Positions 45,071 through 53,609 of a stretch of DNA of 60,998 bases are shown one piece after another. Below the pieces are notes generated by a model, which made no database searches, was not told the origin of the DNA, and saw only the letters and a list, made by a program, of their open reading frames with translations. Numbering within the stretch: position 1 is the first letter of the stretch; every line of letters begins with the position of its first letter. The translations under genes and the position numbers were made by a program. The DNA is from Prolixibacteraceae bacterium (GTDB lineage Bacteria > Bacteroidota > Bacteroidia > Bacteroidales > Prolixibacteraceae), in contig JAUWAB010000020.1 of assembly GCA_030602265.1 (NCBI GenBank), positions 1 to 60,998 on the forward strand, in the 5' to 3' direction.

Positions 45071-47077
45071 ATGGATATTGTGCTTAATTTGGCGCCGTTT
45101 TTTACCATGTTTGTCATGCCAGTATTGATCAGAAAATCAACAGAAAACGACCTCAGTTTTATTGAATATGCCGAGCGGACCTGCTTCCCCCGTTTTCAGC
45201 AGAGTTCCAGGCGCATGCTGCAAAAGAGCATGACCAGTCCGGTACAGGAAGTCTGGATTGCCGAAAAAAACCGGGAAGGCCTTCCCGTGCCCGCAGGTGT
45301 GCTCATCATCCATATCAGGCTGCGTACCATGCGGATCTACTCCATTGCTGTCCTTCCCGAATTCCAGGGATCGGGACTCGGACAGAAGATGCTGACCCAT
45401 GCCTGCAACCAGGCCATAGCCAGGGGATTCGAAAAAATTACCCTGGAAGCAAGGAAAAATGATGAGCGTCTGGTGAACTGGTACCTTAAGTCGGGGTTCA
45501 TTATAACTGAAACCTTAAAGGATTATTATACCGGGGGGGAAGATGCCCTCAGGATGAAGTTTACCTTGTCGAGGCCCAAGCGCAAGGATCCCATCAGCAA
45601 TATAATTATCGTGGATGATCCGGCAAAATGGAAGTTTCAGACAGAGGATGCCCGGATCATTTCATCAAAGGCATACATTACCGGCAATGAATTTCAGACA
45701 GCCGGCAACCTGCGTGTCTTCAACCTCAGCAATTCCTACCGATACCAGAGCCTGGGGTATTATGTATCCCTGCTGGCCTCCGCCCGGGAACACCGGGCCA
45801 TTCCTAGCGTGACTACTATCCGCGATTTCAGCAACCTTTCCGTAATACGGGCAATCGCAGACGACATTGATGAACTGATTCAGAAATCTCTTGAGAAAGT
45901 CACAGATAACCGGTTTAATATCAATATCTACTTTGGTCAGACGGTCGACCCGGCATTCCGGCAATTAGGCCATAAGCTGTACCTGCTTTTCGAGACACCC
46001 CTGCTGAATATCCGGTTTACCAAAACTGACCGTTGGATGGTTAGTAAGGTCAGGCCAATCAGTCCCGATAAACTGGACGAATCTGATATGCAAAAGATCG
46101 GGAAATATGCCGCAGCCTATTTTGCCCGGAAACGCTTTCAGAAACCCAGGCTCAAGCATTACAAGTACAACCTGGCCATTCTGGTCAATCCGAATGAACC
46201 CAATCCGCCCTCCTGTCCGGCCGCCCTGCGGAATTTCAAGACAGTAGCCAATAATTCAGGATTTTACGTTGACTACATTACAAAAGAGGACTATGAGTCA
46301 TTAGGCGAATACGATGCTCTTTTTATCCGTGAAACCACCAATGTAAATGACCATACTTACCAGTTTGCCCGGCGGGCCTACGCCGAAGGCCTGGTGGTGA
46401 TCGACGATCCCTGGTCGATTTTGCGATGTTCCAACAAAATTTACCTGAACGAACGGATGAGGCAGAACCGGATAGACACCCCAAAAACCGAGGTATTGCT
46501 GAAGAGCAACTTCAAAAAATCCCAGCTGAGCAAGTTTACCTATCCTTTGGTCCTGAAACAGCCCGACAGCGCGTTTTCCATAGGGGTAACCAAGGTAAAC
46601 AACCCGGAAGAGATGACCATTTCCGTGGAAAAATTGTTTAAAAAATCAGAGCTTATTATTGCGCAGGAGTTTTTGCCTTCAGCATTTGACTGGAGGATTG
46701 GGGTCCTCGATCAGATGCCCCTCTTTGCCTGTAAATACTATATGGCTAAAGGTCACTGGCAGATCATGAACTGGAGTAAGTCTGATGATGATCTATGGGG
46801 CGCAACAGAAAGTGTACCCACAGAAAAAGTTCCGGATCATGTTATGAAAGTCGCTCTCAAAGCAGCCTCACTGATGGGTGACGGGCTTTACGGTGTTGAT
46901 CTGAAAGAGATCAATGGAAGGGTATTTCTGGTAGAAGTCAATGATAATCCCAATATTGATGCGGGGATTGAAGATGTGGTCCTGGGAGAGGAACTTTACC
47001 TCAGGATAGTCCGGTCGTTGTATAACCGAATTGAGGTTTCGAGAAACATGGCCAGGTTTGTGGCATTAGAAACCTGA
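45071..47077 (+). CDS. GNAT acetyltransferase - RLAN - ATP-grasp (RimK-like) ligase fusion
   Basis: This is a 668-aa three-part protein (653 if the ATG at 45116 is used, which begins right at the GNAT fold: MPVLIRKSTENDLSF). Residues ~17-165 are a GNAT acetyltransferase with the acetyl-CoA loop LPEFQGSGLGQKML. Residues ~175-340 match the RimK-like ATP-grasp N-terminal (RLAN) domain (NSYRYQSLGYYVSLLASARE). Residues ~370-655 are an ATP-grasp ligase with LVLKQPDSAFSIGV, AQEFLPSAFDWRIGVLD and the Mg2+ site YGVDLKEINGRVFLVEVNDN. RimK relatives add amino acids such as Glu to protein or peptide ends; the product here is unknown. The gene is divergent from surE. Confidence 0.9.
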   Translation: MDIVLNLAPFFTMFVMPVLIRKSTENDLSFIEYAERTCFPRFQQSSRRMLQKSMTSPVQEVWIAEKNREGLPVPAGVLIIHIRLRTMRIYSIAVLPEFQGSGLGQKMLTHACNQAIARGFEKITLEARKNDERLVNWYLKSGFIITETLKDYYTGGEDALRMKFTLSRPKRKDPISNIIIVDDPAKWKFQTEDARIISSKAYITGNEFQTAGNLRVFNLSNSYRYQSLGYYVSLLASAREHRAIPSVTTIRDFSNLSVIRAIADDIDELIQKSLEKVTDNRFNINIYFGQTVDPAFRQLGHKLYLLFETPLLNIRFTKTDRWMVSKVRPISPDKLDESDMQKIGKYAAAYFARKRFQKPRLKHYKYNLAILVNPNEPNPPSCPAALRNFKTVANNSGFYVDYITKEDYESLGEYDALFIRETTNVNDHTYQFARRAYAEGLVVIDDPWSILRCSNKIYLNERMRQNRIDTPKTEVLLKSNFKKSQLSKFTYPLVLKQPDSAFSIGVTKVNNPEEMTISVEKLFKKSELIIAQEFLPSAFDWRIGVLDQMPLFACKYYMAKGHWQIMNWSKSDDDLWGATESVPTEKVPDHVMKVALKAASLMGDGLYGVDLKEINGRVFLVEVNDNPNIDAGIEDVVLGEELYLRIVRSLYNRIEVSRNMARFVALET

Positions 47078-47132
47078 TAATTTATCAGCCTGTATATCTG
47101 TTCTGTGAGGGATGAAAATCCGGCAAAATGTA

Positions 47133-47140
47133 TATTTTTG
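47133..47140 (+). promoter_or_regulatory. Candidate promoter box of the S9 peptidase gene
   Basis: TATTTTTG, a perfect TAnnTTTG box, 35 nt before the ATG. No good -33 box is seen. Confidence 0.4.
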
Positions 47141-47174
47141 GTGTTTTTACTCATCCAAATTTTTTTCGTAGTCT

Positions 47175-49601
47175 ATGAAAAATATATCCATTATACTGTT
47201 AATCATCCTGTTAGTCTTCACGACCGGTAATTCGGATGCCCAGATAGACATTCAGTATCAACTGCCGCCGAAGGAGATCCTGGAATTGGCCGATGCCCCG
47301 ATGCCTCCTTCCATAATGATCAGCCGGGATGGTCAAAACATCATCCTCCTGCACAGGAACCGTTTTATTGGCATTGAAGAATTGGCCGAAACGGAAATCA
47401 GGCTTGCCGGTTTAAGGATTAACCCGGTTACCAACACAGCCAGCCGTACCAGTTATGCCAACGGGGTCAGTATATTGCGTGTGGGAGAGAAAGATCCCCG
47501 GCCGGTCAGCGGACTACCGGCAAATGCCAGATTATCCGGTTTTTCATGGTCCCCGGATCAGGGAAAGATTGCCTTTACCAATACAGTAGCCACCGGGTTG
47601 GAGCTGTGGGTGTTTGAAGTTGCTTCGGGCCAGGCAAGGCGGCTCACCCCTGCCAGTCTGAACGGCAATATGGGCAGGCCCTTTACCTGGTTTGGCAGCA
47701 GTGATGCCCTGCTGGTAAAAACCCTTCCGGAGGATAAAAAACCGTTGATTGACAAGACCACCAGCATACCTACAGGGCCGAAAGTTTCAGTCACCACCGG
47801 CACCGAAGCACAGAACCGCACCTATGCCGACCTGCTTCAGGACAAGGCAGATGAATTCAACTTTACCCAGCTGACCCGTTCAAAACTTACTAAAGTAAAC
47901 CTGAACGGAAACAGCTCACCGTGGATGGGACCCGCAATTTATGGTGGCATCAACTTTTCACCCGACGGAAATTATGTATTGATATCCACCATACATGAAC
48001 CCTATTCTTACATGGTACCTTATTCAAGGTTTCCTTCCAAAACTGAAATCTTTACCCATGAGGCCTCTCCTGTAAAGGTGGTTACGGAAAATCCGCTGCT
48101 CGAAGACCTTCCCAAGGGGATGAACTCCACGATGAAAGGGATAAGGAGCATCGGCTGGAGAAGTGACAAACCGGCAACACTGACCTGGGTAATCGCTCTG
48201 GACGAGGGAGATCAGGCCAATATGGTGGATTTCCGCGATGAAATTTTTGAACTTCCGGAACCCTTTACCGGCGAACCACGGAGTCTGATGAAGACGATTA
48301 ACCGCTACGCCGGGATAACCTGGGGCAACGACAAGACAGCCATCGCCTACGACCGGTGGTGGAACAACCGGAATACAAAGACCTATCTTTTCAATCCTTC
48401 AGATAATAACCATCAGCCTTTGGTCATCAGTGACCGGAATTACCAGGATAACTACAATGATCCGGGTAGTTTTATGACCACCCGGAACGCCTGGGGTGAA
48501 AATGTGCTGGATATACAGGGTAATTATCTGTTTCTGAACGGACCGGGACATTCAGACGAGGGGCCGCGGGCCTTTATTGACCGATTCGACATGCGTACAC
48601 AAAAAACAGAACGCTTATGGCAAGCCGACGGAAAGTCGACCTACGAACAGATATCTTTCGCCCTTGACCTGAAAAAGGGAATTCTGGTGACCAGCATTCA
48701 GTCCCCTGCGGAATATCCCAATTACTACATCAGGAATATTAACCGCAAAGGTGAACCCACACAGATTACCTTCTTTGAGAACCCCTACAAATCGCTCGAA
48801 AACGTGTATAAGGAACTGATTACCTATAAGCGTGACGATGGTGTGGACCTGTCTGCCGTGCTCTATCTGCCGCCCGGATACAACCGGGAGAAGAAAGAAA
48901 AGCTGCCCATGCTGATGTGGGCCTATCCGAGGGAATTCAAGGATGCGGCGAGTGCCGGACAAGTCACCACCTCTCCACACCAGTTTACTTCGATAAACTA
49001 TGGATCGCCACTGTTCTGGGCCATGAGGGGCTATGTCATTTTAGACGATGCCGCATTCCCGATTATCGGGGAGGGCGACAAGGAGCCGAACGATACCTTT
49101 GTTGAACAATTGGTGGCCAATGCCAGGGCAGCAATCGATGCAGTTGACAGGATGGGTTATATCGACCGTACCCGTGTGGCGGTCGGCGGACATTCATATG
49201 GTGCTTTCATGACGGCCAACCTGTTGTCGCACAGTAACCTTTTCGCTGCAGGCATTGCCCGCAGCGGTGCCTATAACCGCACGCTGACCCCGTTCGGATT
49301 TCAGGCTGAAGAACGAAACTACTGGGAAGCCCCTGAAGTTTATAATACTATGTCGCCATTCATGAATGCCCATAAAAACAAAACCCCGATACTCCTGATC
49401 CACGGGGAGGCCGACAACAACTCAGGGACCTTCCCCATGCAAAGCGAACGGTATTTCAATGCCCTGAAAGGACTTGGCGGAATTTCCAGGCTGGTGGTGC
49501 TTCCACACGAAAGTCATGGCTATTCAGCCAGGGAATCCATCATGCACATGCTCTGGGAAACAGACCAATGGCTCGAAAAATGGGTGAAGGAGAAAGAGTG
49601 A
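47175..49601 (+). CDS. S9-family serine peptidase, glutamyl-endopeptidase-like
   Basis: This 808-aa secreted prolyl-oligopeptidase-family enzyme has a signal peptide (MKNISIILLIILLVFTTGNSDA), a beta-propeller-type region (~40-540) and an alpha/beta-hydrolase domain (~560-808). The catalytic triad is Ser674 (VGGHSYGAFM), Asp747 (IHGEADNNSG) and His781 (PHESHGYS). The opening QLPPKEILELADAPMPPS and the overall layout match plant-type glutamyl endopeptidases, so cleavage after Glu is possible. It likely degrades periplasmic peptides. The following gene starts 1 nt after its stop codon. Confidence 0.92.
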   Translation: MKNISIILLIILLVFTTGNSDAQIDIQYQLPPKEILELADAPMPPSIMISRDGQNIILLHRNRFIGIEELAETEIRLAGLRINPVTNTASRTSYANGVSILRVGEKDPRPVSGLPANARLSGFSWSPDQGKIAFTNTVATGLELWVFEVASGQARRLTPASLNGNMGRPFTWFGSSDALLVKTLPEDKKPLIDKTTSIPTGPKVSVTTGTEAQNRTYADLLQDKADEFNFTQLTRSKLTKVNLNGNSSPWMGPAIYGGINFSPDGNYVLISTIHEPYSYMVPYSRFPSKTEIFTHEASPVKVVTENPLLEDLPKGMNSTMKGIRSIGWRSDKPATLTWVIALDEGDQANMVDFRDEIFELPEPFTGEPRSLMKTINRYAGITWGNDKTAIAYDRWWNNRNTKTYLFNPSDNNHQPLVISDRNYQDNYNDPGSFMTTRNAWGENVLDIQGNYLFLNGPGHSDEGPRAFIDRFDMRTQKTERLWQADGKSTYEQISFALDLKKGILVTSIQSPAEYPNYYIRNINRKGEPTQITFFENPYKSLENVYKELITYKRDDGVDLSAVLYLPPGYNREKKEKLPMLMWAYPREFKDAASAGQVTTSPHQFTSINYGSPLFWAMRGYVILDDAAFPIIGEGDKEPNDTFVEQLVANARAAIDAVDRMGYIDRTRVAVGGHSYGAFMTANLLSHSNLFAAGIARSGAYNRTLTPFGFQAEERNYWEAPEVYNTMSPFMNAHKNKTPILLIHGEADNNSGTFPMQSERYFNALKGLGGISRLVVLPHESHGYSARESIMHMLWETDQWLEKWVKEKE

Positions 49602-49602
49602 T

Positions 49603-50178
49603 ATGAGAAAATTTCCCCGTTTACGTTTTTTGTTGGTTAACCTTGGAAGGGGCCTGATCTGGTTTTCGCTGATTGTTGCGGCCTATATCCTGTTCATGGA
49701 ACTGGTATACAAGAACAATCCGGAAGTCTGGCTGGAAAGATTATATTCAAAACCGTTGCAGATTTATTCGATCTACTTTGCGTCTGAATTCTTTTTTGGG
49801 ATTATCCCACCTGAGTTCTTTATGATCTGGGCTCTGCACAAGTCAGATACATTGCACTATTTCATGAACGTGGCCTTTTTTGCGCTGGTATCCTATGCTG
49901 CAGGATATGCCATGTTCCTGATCGGAAAACTGCTGAACAAGCGGGTGTATTTCCGTTTTCTTCAGCGTAAGTTTTTCAGTAACCTTTTCCCGAAGGTGAG
50001 AAAATTCGGGGTATTTCTGATTGTGGTGGCTGCCGTTACACCCCTGCCCTACTCTGCAGTCAGCCTGGCAGTGGGATCTTCAGGTTATTCCACCCGGAAC
50101 TACCTGCTGGCCGCGCTAACCAGGATACTGAGGTACGGGATTTACGGTTACATTATCTATCAGTCGCATAATATGTGA
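49603..50178 (+). CDS. VTT/DedA-superfamily-like membrane protein
   Basis: This 191-aa membrane protein has about five hydrophobic segments. The re-entrant-like FASEFFFGIIPPEFFMIWAL and the later VVAAVTPLPYSAVSLAVGSSGYS, with the proline- and glycine-rich loops seen in VTT (SNARE-associated) proteins, suggest a lipid-scramblase or transporter-like DedA relative. Its ATG starts 1 nt after the peptidase stop codon, so the two are co-transcribed. Function uncertain. Confidence 0.75.
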   Translation: MRKFPRLRFLLVNLGRGLIWFSLIVAAYILFMELVYKNNPEVWLERLYSKPLQIYSIYFASEFFFGIIPPEFFMIWALHKSDTLHYFMNVAFFALVSYAAGYAMFLIGKLLNKRVYFRFLQRKFFSNLFPKVRKFGVFLIVVAAVTPLPYSAVSLAVGSSGYSTRNYLLAALTRILRYGIYGYIIYQSHNM

Positions 50179-50228
50179 TTTTGTGATACAGTGATCCCGA
50201 ATTGCACCGTGCATCCCTCACCACTTTT

Positions 50229-51257
50229 TCAATCTGTGTAATCCCCGCCAGACCTTGTCTTTCGGGCTGGTGTGCAATCTGTGGATTGAAAATAAGCATA
50301 AACCTCTTCATAATTATTGGTTTCCATAATTTCAGCACGCATGTGGGCGGCACCGGGGAAACTGTTGAGATAGATCTTGTAGAAACGCTTCAGGATATTG
50401 AAATTCTTCTTACCCTGCCAGGTGGATTCAAATAAGCGGGTATGAAACAGCAGCTTTTCAATCCGTTCTTCCATGGTGGCCATAGTTTTTTCCGGAGAGA
50501 AAAACCAGGGATTATAGAATATACCCCTGCCAACCATGATGCCGTCGACTCCCGTTTCAGTTACCTTTTCAAGGCCCTGAGCCATGGAGAGGATGTCACC
50601 GTTTCCGTGGATGGGGGTCTTCAGTCCCATATCATTCCGGAGCCTGACGGCCAGGGCCATCTGAGCCCAGTCGGCCTCGCCCTCCGATTGCATGCGCTGT
50701 GTCCGGCCATGCAATATAACGGCAGCGGGGTTCTGTTGAAGCAGAAACGGGATCCATCGTTCAGTATCGTGCCTGGAAATACCGGTGCGGGTTTTTACAC
50801 TGACCGGCAGGTGTGTGGCTGATTTTACCGCATGGATGATTTCGGCAGCCCTGTCGGGCTGGTCGATGAGGGCACTGCAGGCGCCCATTTTTACTACTTT
50901 CTTCACGGGACATCCCATGTTGATGTCAATCCCGTCGAAATCGTACTCTTCAGTAATCCAACGGCTTACATTATGGTATATTTCAGGATTAAGTCCCCAA
51001 ATCTGAGCGACCAGTTTGATATTAAGTTCCTTCAGCAGTTTTCTTTCAGAATCATTAACCACCAGCCTTTCAGCAACCCGTTTTCGCCCTACCGGATGGT
51101 TGAGCCCTTCGACCGATGAAAACTCGGTCATCATTACATGGAGGTTTCCGGGGCTGGTCATGGTCATGACAGTCTCCCTGAACACCGTATCCGTAACATC
51201 TTCCATAGGGGCCAGAGAAAATACCGGCCCGTTAAAATTTTTCCAGAAATCAGTCAT
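50229..51257 (-). CDS. dus: tRNA-dihydrouridine synthase
   Basis: This 342-aa FMN-dependent enzyme reduces uridine to dihydrouridine in tRNA D-loops. Motifs: FSLAPMEDVTDTVFRETV at the N-terminus, DGIDINMGCPVKKVVKMGAC with a Cys at the usual catalytic position, VKTRTGISRHD, ILHGRTQRMQ and IMVGRGIFYNPWFF. The last ~20 residues (STDCTPARKTRSGGDYTD) are encoded by an intergenic repeat with a 32-nt insert and are probably not ancestral. It lies 15 nt after the fucosidase stop. Confidence 0.93.
   Translation of the reverse strand: MTDFWKNFNGPVFSLAPMEDVTDTVFRETVMTMTSPGNLHVMMTEFSSVEGLNHPVGRKRVAERLVVNDSERKLLKELNIKLVAQIWGLNPEIYHNVSRWITEEYDFDGIDINMGCPVKKVVKMGACSALIDQPDRAAEIIHAVKSATHLPVSVKTRTGISRHDTERWIPFLLQQNPAAVILHGRTQRMQSEGEADWAQMALAVRLRNDMGLKTPIHGNGDILSMAQGLEKVTETGVDGIMVGRGIFYNPWFFSPEKTMATMEERIEKLLFHTRLFESTWQGKKNFNILKRFYKIYLNSFPGAAHMRAEIMETNNYEEVYAYFQSTDCTPARKTRSGGDYTD
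50231..50286. repeat. AATCTGTGTAATCTGTGG repeat interrupted by a 32-nt insert
   Basis: AATCTGTGTAATC (50231-50243), then a 32-nt insert (50244-50275, CCCGCC...GTGTGC with partly pairing CCAG/CTGG arms), then AATCTGTGG (50276-50284). AATC is present on both sides of the insert. Removing the insert and one AATC restores the intact repeat found at 60840-60861 on the other strand. Confidence 0.65.
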
Positions 51258-51272
51258 GCACCAGAAACATAC

Positions 51273-52640
51273 TTACTCGAGAAATAGTTCAATCACCGGA
51301 ATCTCCACCGGGGGTTTGATCACCGGAAGGCGCAGGTTCAGGTCGTTTTCGGTGGCGATACTTCCCTGCATATGGTGCCCGTAAGGAGCGGTAATCAGGA
51401 TTTCAGAGGCATCGTGCAGAAATTGCGCGTATTTCACCTTGCCTTTCAGCCCCGGAAGACGGAAATTGGTCAGTGGATAATCCAGCAGGTGGATGTATAA
51501 CCGTTTGGTTTCCGGATTATAGGTCAGCAGGCTGTGCTCCGGTGCTTCAATCCATTCGGGAGCCTGGGTACAGTTATAAACCGACCGGCTGTTGTATTTC
51601 ATCCATTCACCCATATTTCCGAGGGCCTCGACTGCCCTGTAATCAAACGTTCCTCTTGCGGTCGGGCCCACATTAAGAAGCAGGTTACCACCTTTGCTGA
51701 CACTCTCGATCAGCAGGACCAGCAGCTGTTTGGTATCCTTCCAGGTGTGTTCGTCGCGGTAATAGCCCCATGATCCGGAGAAAGTCTGGCAGGTTTCCCA
51801 CGGAATTTTTTTACCGTCAATTTCAGGCCAGCTTTGTACTTTGAACTGCTCCGGAGTGGTAAAATCCCATCCGCCCGGCATGTCTTTCAGGTCGAGGCGG
51901 TCGTTAATGATAATACCCGGCTGCAATTGCCTGACCATCCTGAGCAGTTCAACCGAATCCCAGTCGTCGCGGCCTTTTCCGTTTTCACCAGGATAAGAGT
52001 AATCGAGCCAGAGGATGTCAATTTTTCCATATTTAGTCAGGATTTCCCGGACCTGGTTTTTCAGGTACTGGCGATAAATATTCATATCACGGCCTTCGTT
52101 CATCCTGTCGTATTCCTCCTGACTGCCGGCCCTTTGCGGATGGACCCGGTCGACGGTGAAATGGGGATGGTGCCAGTCGATCAGGGAGTAGTAGAAACCA
52201 ACTTTCAGTCCCTCGGCCCGGAATGCATCCACCCATTCCCTGATCAGGTCACGGCCGTAGGGTGTGTTAACCGCGTCATAACCGGTATATTGCGATTCGA
52301 ACAGGCAGAAACCGTCGTGATGCTTGGTGGTGATCACGGCGTATTTCATTCCGGCTTCCCTGGCCATTTTTGCCCACTCGCGCGGGTTGTAAAGGTCGGG
52401 ATTGAAGTTGTCGAAGTATTTCTGATACTGTTCTGTAGTCAGGCGTTCCTGGTTCTTGACCCATTCATGCCGGGCAGGAAGGGCATAGATCCCCCAGTGG
52501 ATAAACATTCCGAAGCGGGCGTCGGTCCACCATTTCAGCCGCTCTGTCTTTTGAGATTCCGTTTCATTCCAGATGGCAGGCTGTGCAAAAAGGGTACATG
52601 CAGTGAGCAGTACCGCCAAAAGGGTAATAAGTGTTCTCAT
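51273..52640 (-). CDS. Alpha-L-fucosidase, GH29
   Basis: This 455-aa secreted fucosidase has a signal peptide (MRTLITLLAVLLTACTLFAQ). GH29 hallmarks are WTDARFGMFIHWGIYALPAR, AVITTKHHDGFCLFESQYTG, GLKVGFYYSLIDWHHPHF and the nucleophile region DILWLDYSYPGENG (Asp in LWLD). The acid/base Glu is harder to place by eye. The C-terminal ~90 residues form the small beta domain. It releases terminal fucose from glycans in the periplasm. It lies between an SDR gene (25 nt) and dus (15 nt), not in the SusCD locus. Confidence 0.93.
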   Translation of the reverse strand: MRTLITLLAVLLTACTLFAQPAIWNETESQKTERLKWWTDARFGMFIHWGIYALPARHEWVKNQERLTTEQYQKYFDNFNPDLYNPREWAKMAREAGMKYAVITTKHHDGFCLFESQYTGYDAVNTPYGRDLIREWVDAFRAEGLKVGFYYSLIDWHHPHFTVDRVHPQRAGSQEEYDRMNEGRDMNIYRQYLKNQVREILTKYGKIDILWLDYSYPGENGKGRDDWDSVELLRMVRQLQPGIIINDRLDLKDMPGGWDFTTPEQFKVQSWPEIDGKKIPWETCQTFSGSWGYYRDEHTWKDTKQLLVLLIESVSKGGNLLLNVGPTARGTFDYRAVEALGNMGEWMKYNSRSVYNCTQAPEWIEAPEHSLLTYNPETKRLYIHLLDYPLTNFRLPGLKGKVKYAQFLHDASEILITAPYGHHMQGSIATENDLNLRLPVIKPPVEIPVIELFLE

Positions 52641-52665
52641 AATCAGTATTATTTATCGGGTTCAG

Positions 52666-53469
52666 TTACTTCAAGGGACTGTCGGTTTCACGGGCCATAT
52701 GGTTATAGGCCAGTTTATCCAGCAGTGAGGGCCAGAATTTTCCGAGGAAAACAGTGAATTTCCCTTCCAGGAAAGTGAGCACCAGCTGACGTTTTCTTTT
52801 TACAACTCCTCTGTAGATATGGTCGGCACATTCTTCTGCCGACATCATTTTGTTTTCATCGCGCGGAGATTCTCCCTGTTTCATCCCCTGAGCATTGAGA
52901 GCCATCTTACGTACCTCGGATGCCGTAAATCCGGGGGCCACCACGAGTACATGAAGGCCTGTCCGGAGGTTTTCTATTCTCAGGGTATCCAGAAAACCCC
53001 GTACGGCAAACTTTGATGCCGAATAGCCGGTCCGGCCCGGCAGTCCGACGTGCCCGGCGATGGATATGACACCCACCACAGAGCCCCTGGAATTCAGCAG
53101 GTAAGGCAGGGCATACTTGGTACAATACACCGTCCCCCAGAAATTTACGTCCATCAGGCGCCGTATGACCTCCAGGTCGACATCTTCAAAAATTGCCCGC
53201 ATGGATATCCCGGCATTGTTGATCAGTACATCAATGCCACCGAAGTGTGCAACCGCCTTATCCATCAGATTCCGGCAATCCTCTTCTTTCGAAACATCTG
53301 TTACAACGGTGAGTATTTCCGTTCCCGACAATTCATCCCTAAGTGCCTTGAGCTTATCAGCCCTGCGGGCAGCCAAAACAAGTTTTGAACCATCTCTGGC
53401 GAACCTTCGGGCGAGTGCTTCGCCAATTCCGGAAGAGGCTCCGGTAATAACCACAACTTTATCTTTCAT
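52666..53469 (-). CDS. Short-chain dehydrogenase/reductase
   Basis: This 267-aa classical SDR has the cofactor motif VVITGASSGIGEALARRF, NNAG in VLINNAGISM, and the catalytic Ser-Tyr-Lys set VISIAGHVGLPGRTGYSASKFAVRG. The C-terminal ~50 residues include a hydrophobic tail (FLGKFWPSLLDKL), similar to DHRS7-like reductases. The substrate is unknown. First gene of the SDR-GH29-dus operon, with its own TATCTTTG box. Confidence 0.92.
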   Translation of the reverse strand: MKDKVVVITGASSGIGEALARRFARDGSKLVLAARRADKLKALRDELSGTEILTVVTDVSKEEDCRNLMDKAVAHFGGIDVLINNAGISMRAIFEDVDLEVIRRLMDVNFWGTVYCTKYALPYLLNSRGSVVGVISIAGHVGLPGRTGYSASKFAVRGFLDTLRIENLRTGLHVLVVAPGFTASEVRKMALNAQGMKQGESPRDENKMMSAEECADHIYRGVVKRKRQLVLTFLEGKFTVFLGKFWPSLLDKLAYNHMARETDSPLK

Positions 53470-53492
53470 TAAACTTTAACCAATTGTTTCAC

Positions 53493-53518
53493 AAAGATAA
53501 AAAAGGGGATTAATTTTG
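53493..53518. promoter_or_regulatory. Divergent promoter boxes for SDR and 5'-nucleotidase genes
   Basis: TATCTTTG on the minus strand (53493-53500), 24 nt before the SDR ATG, and TAATTTTG on the plus strand (53511-53518), 92 nt before the nucleotidase ATG. Both are perfect TAnnTTTG matches only 10 nt apart, so the two genes may compete for polymerase. Confidence 0.45.
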
Positions 53519-53609
53519 CCGGTCAGATAGTCGTTTTATTGCTCCGGATTGAAAGCTGCATTTACCGGAGCCATTACAACAAGGTTTGGTTCAAATAAAT
53601 AAATGAGAT

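Noticed and set aside
51834-52757. A 307-codon plus-strand open frame
   Set aside because: Antisense to the GH29 fucosidase and the SDR gene end; a product of codon bias in real genes.
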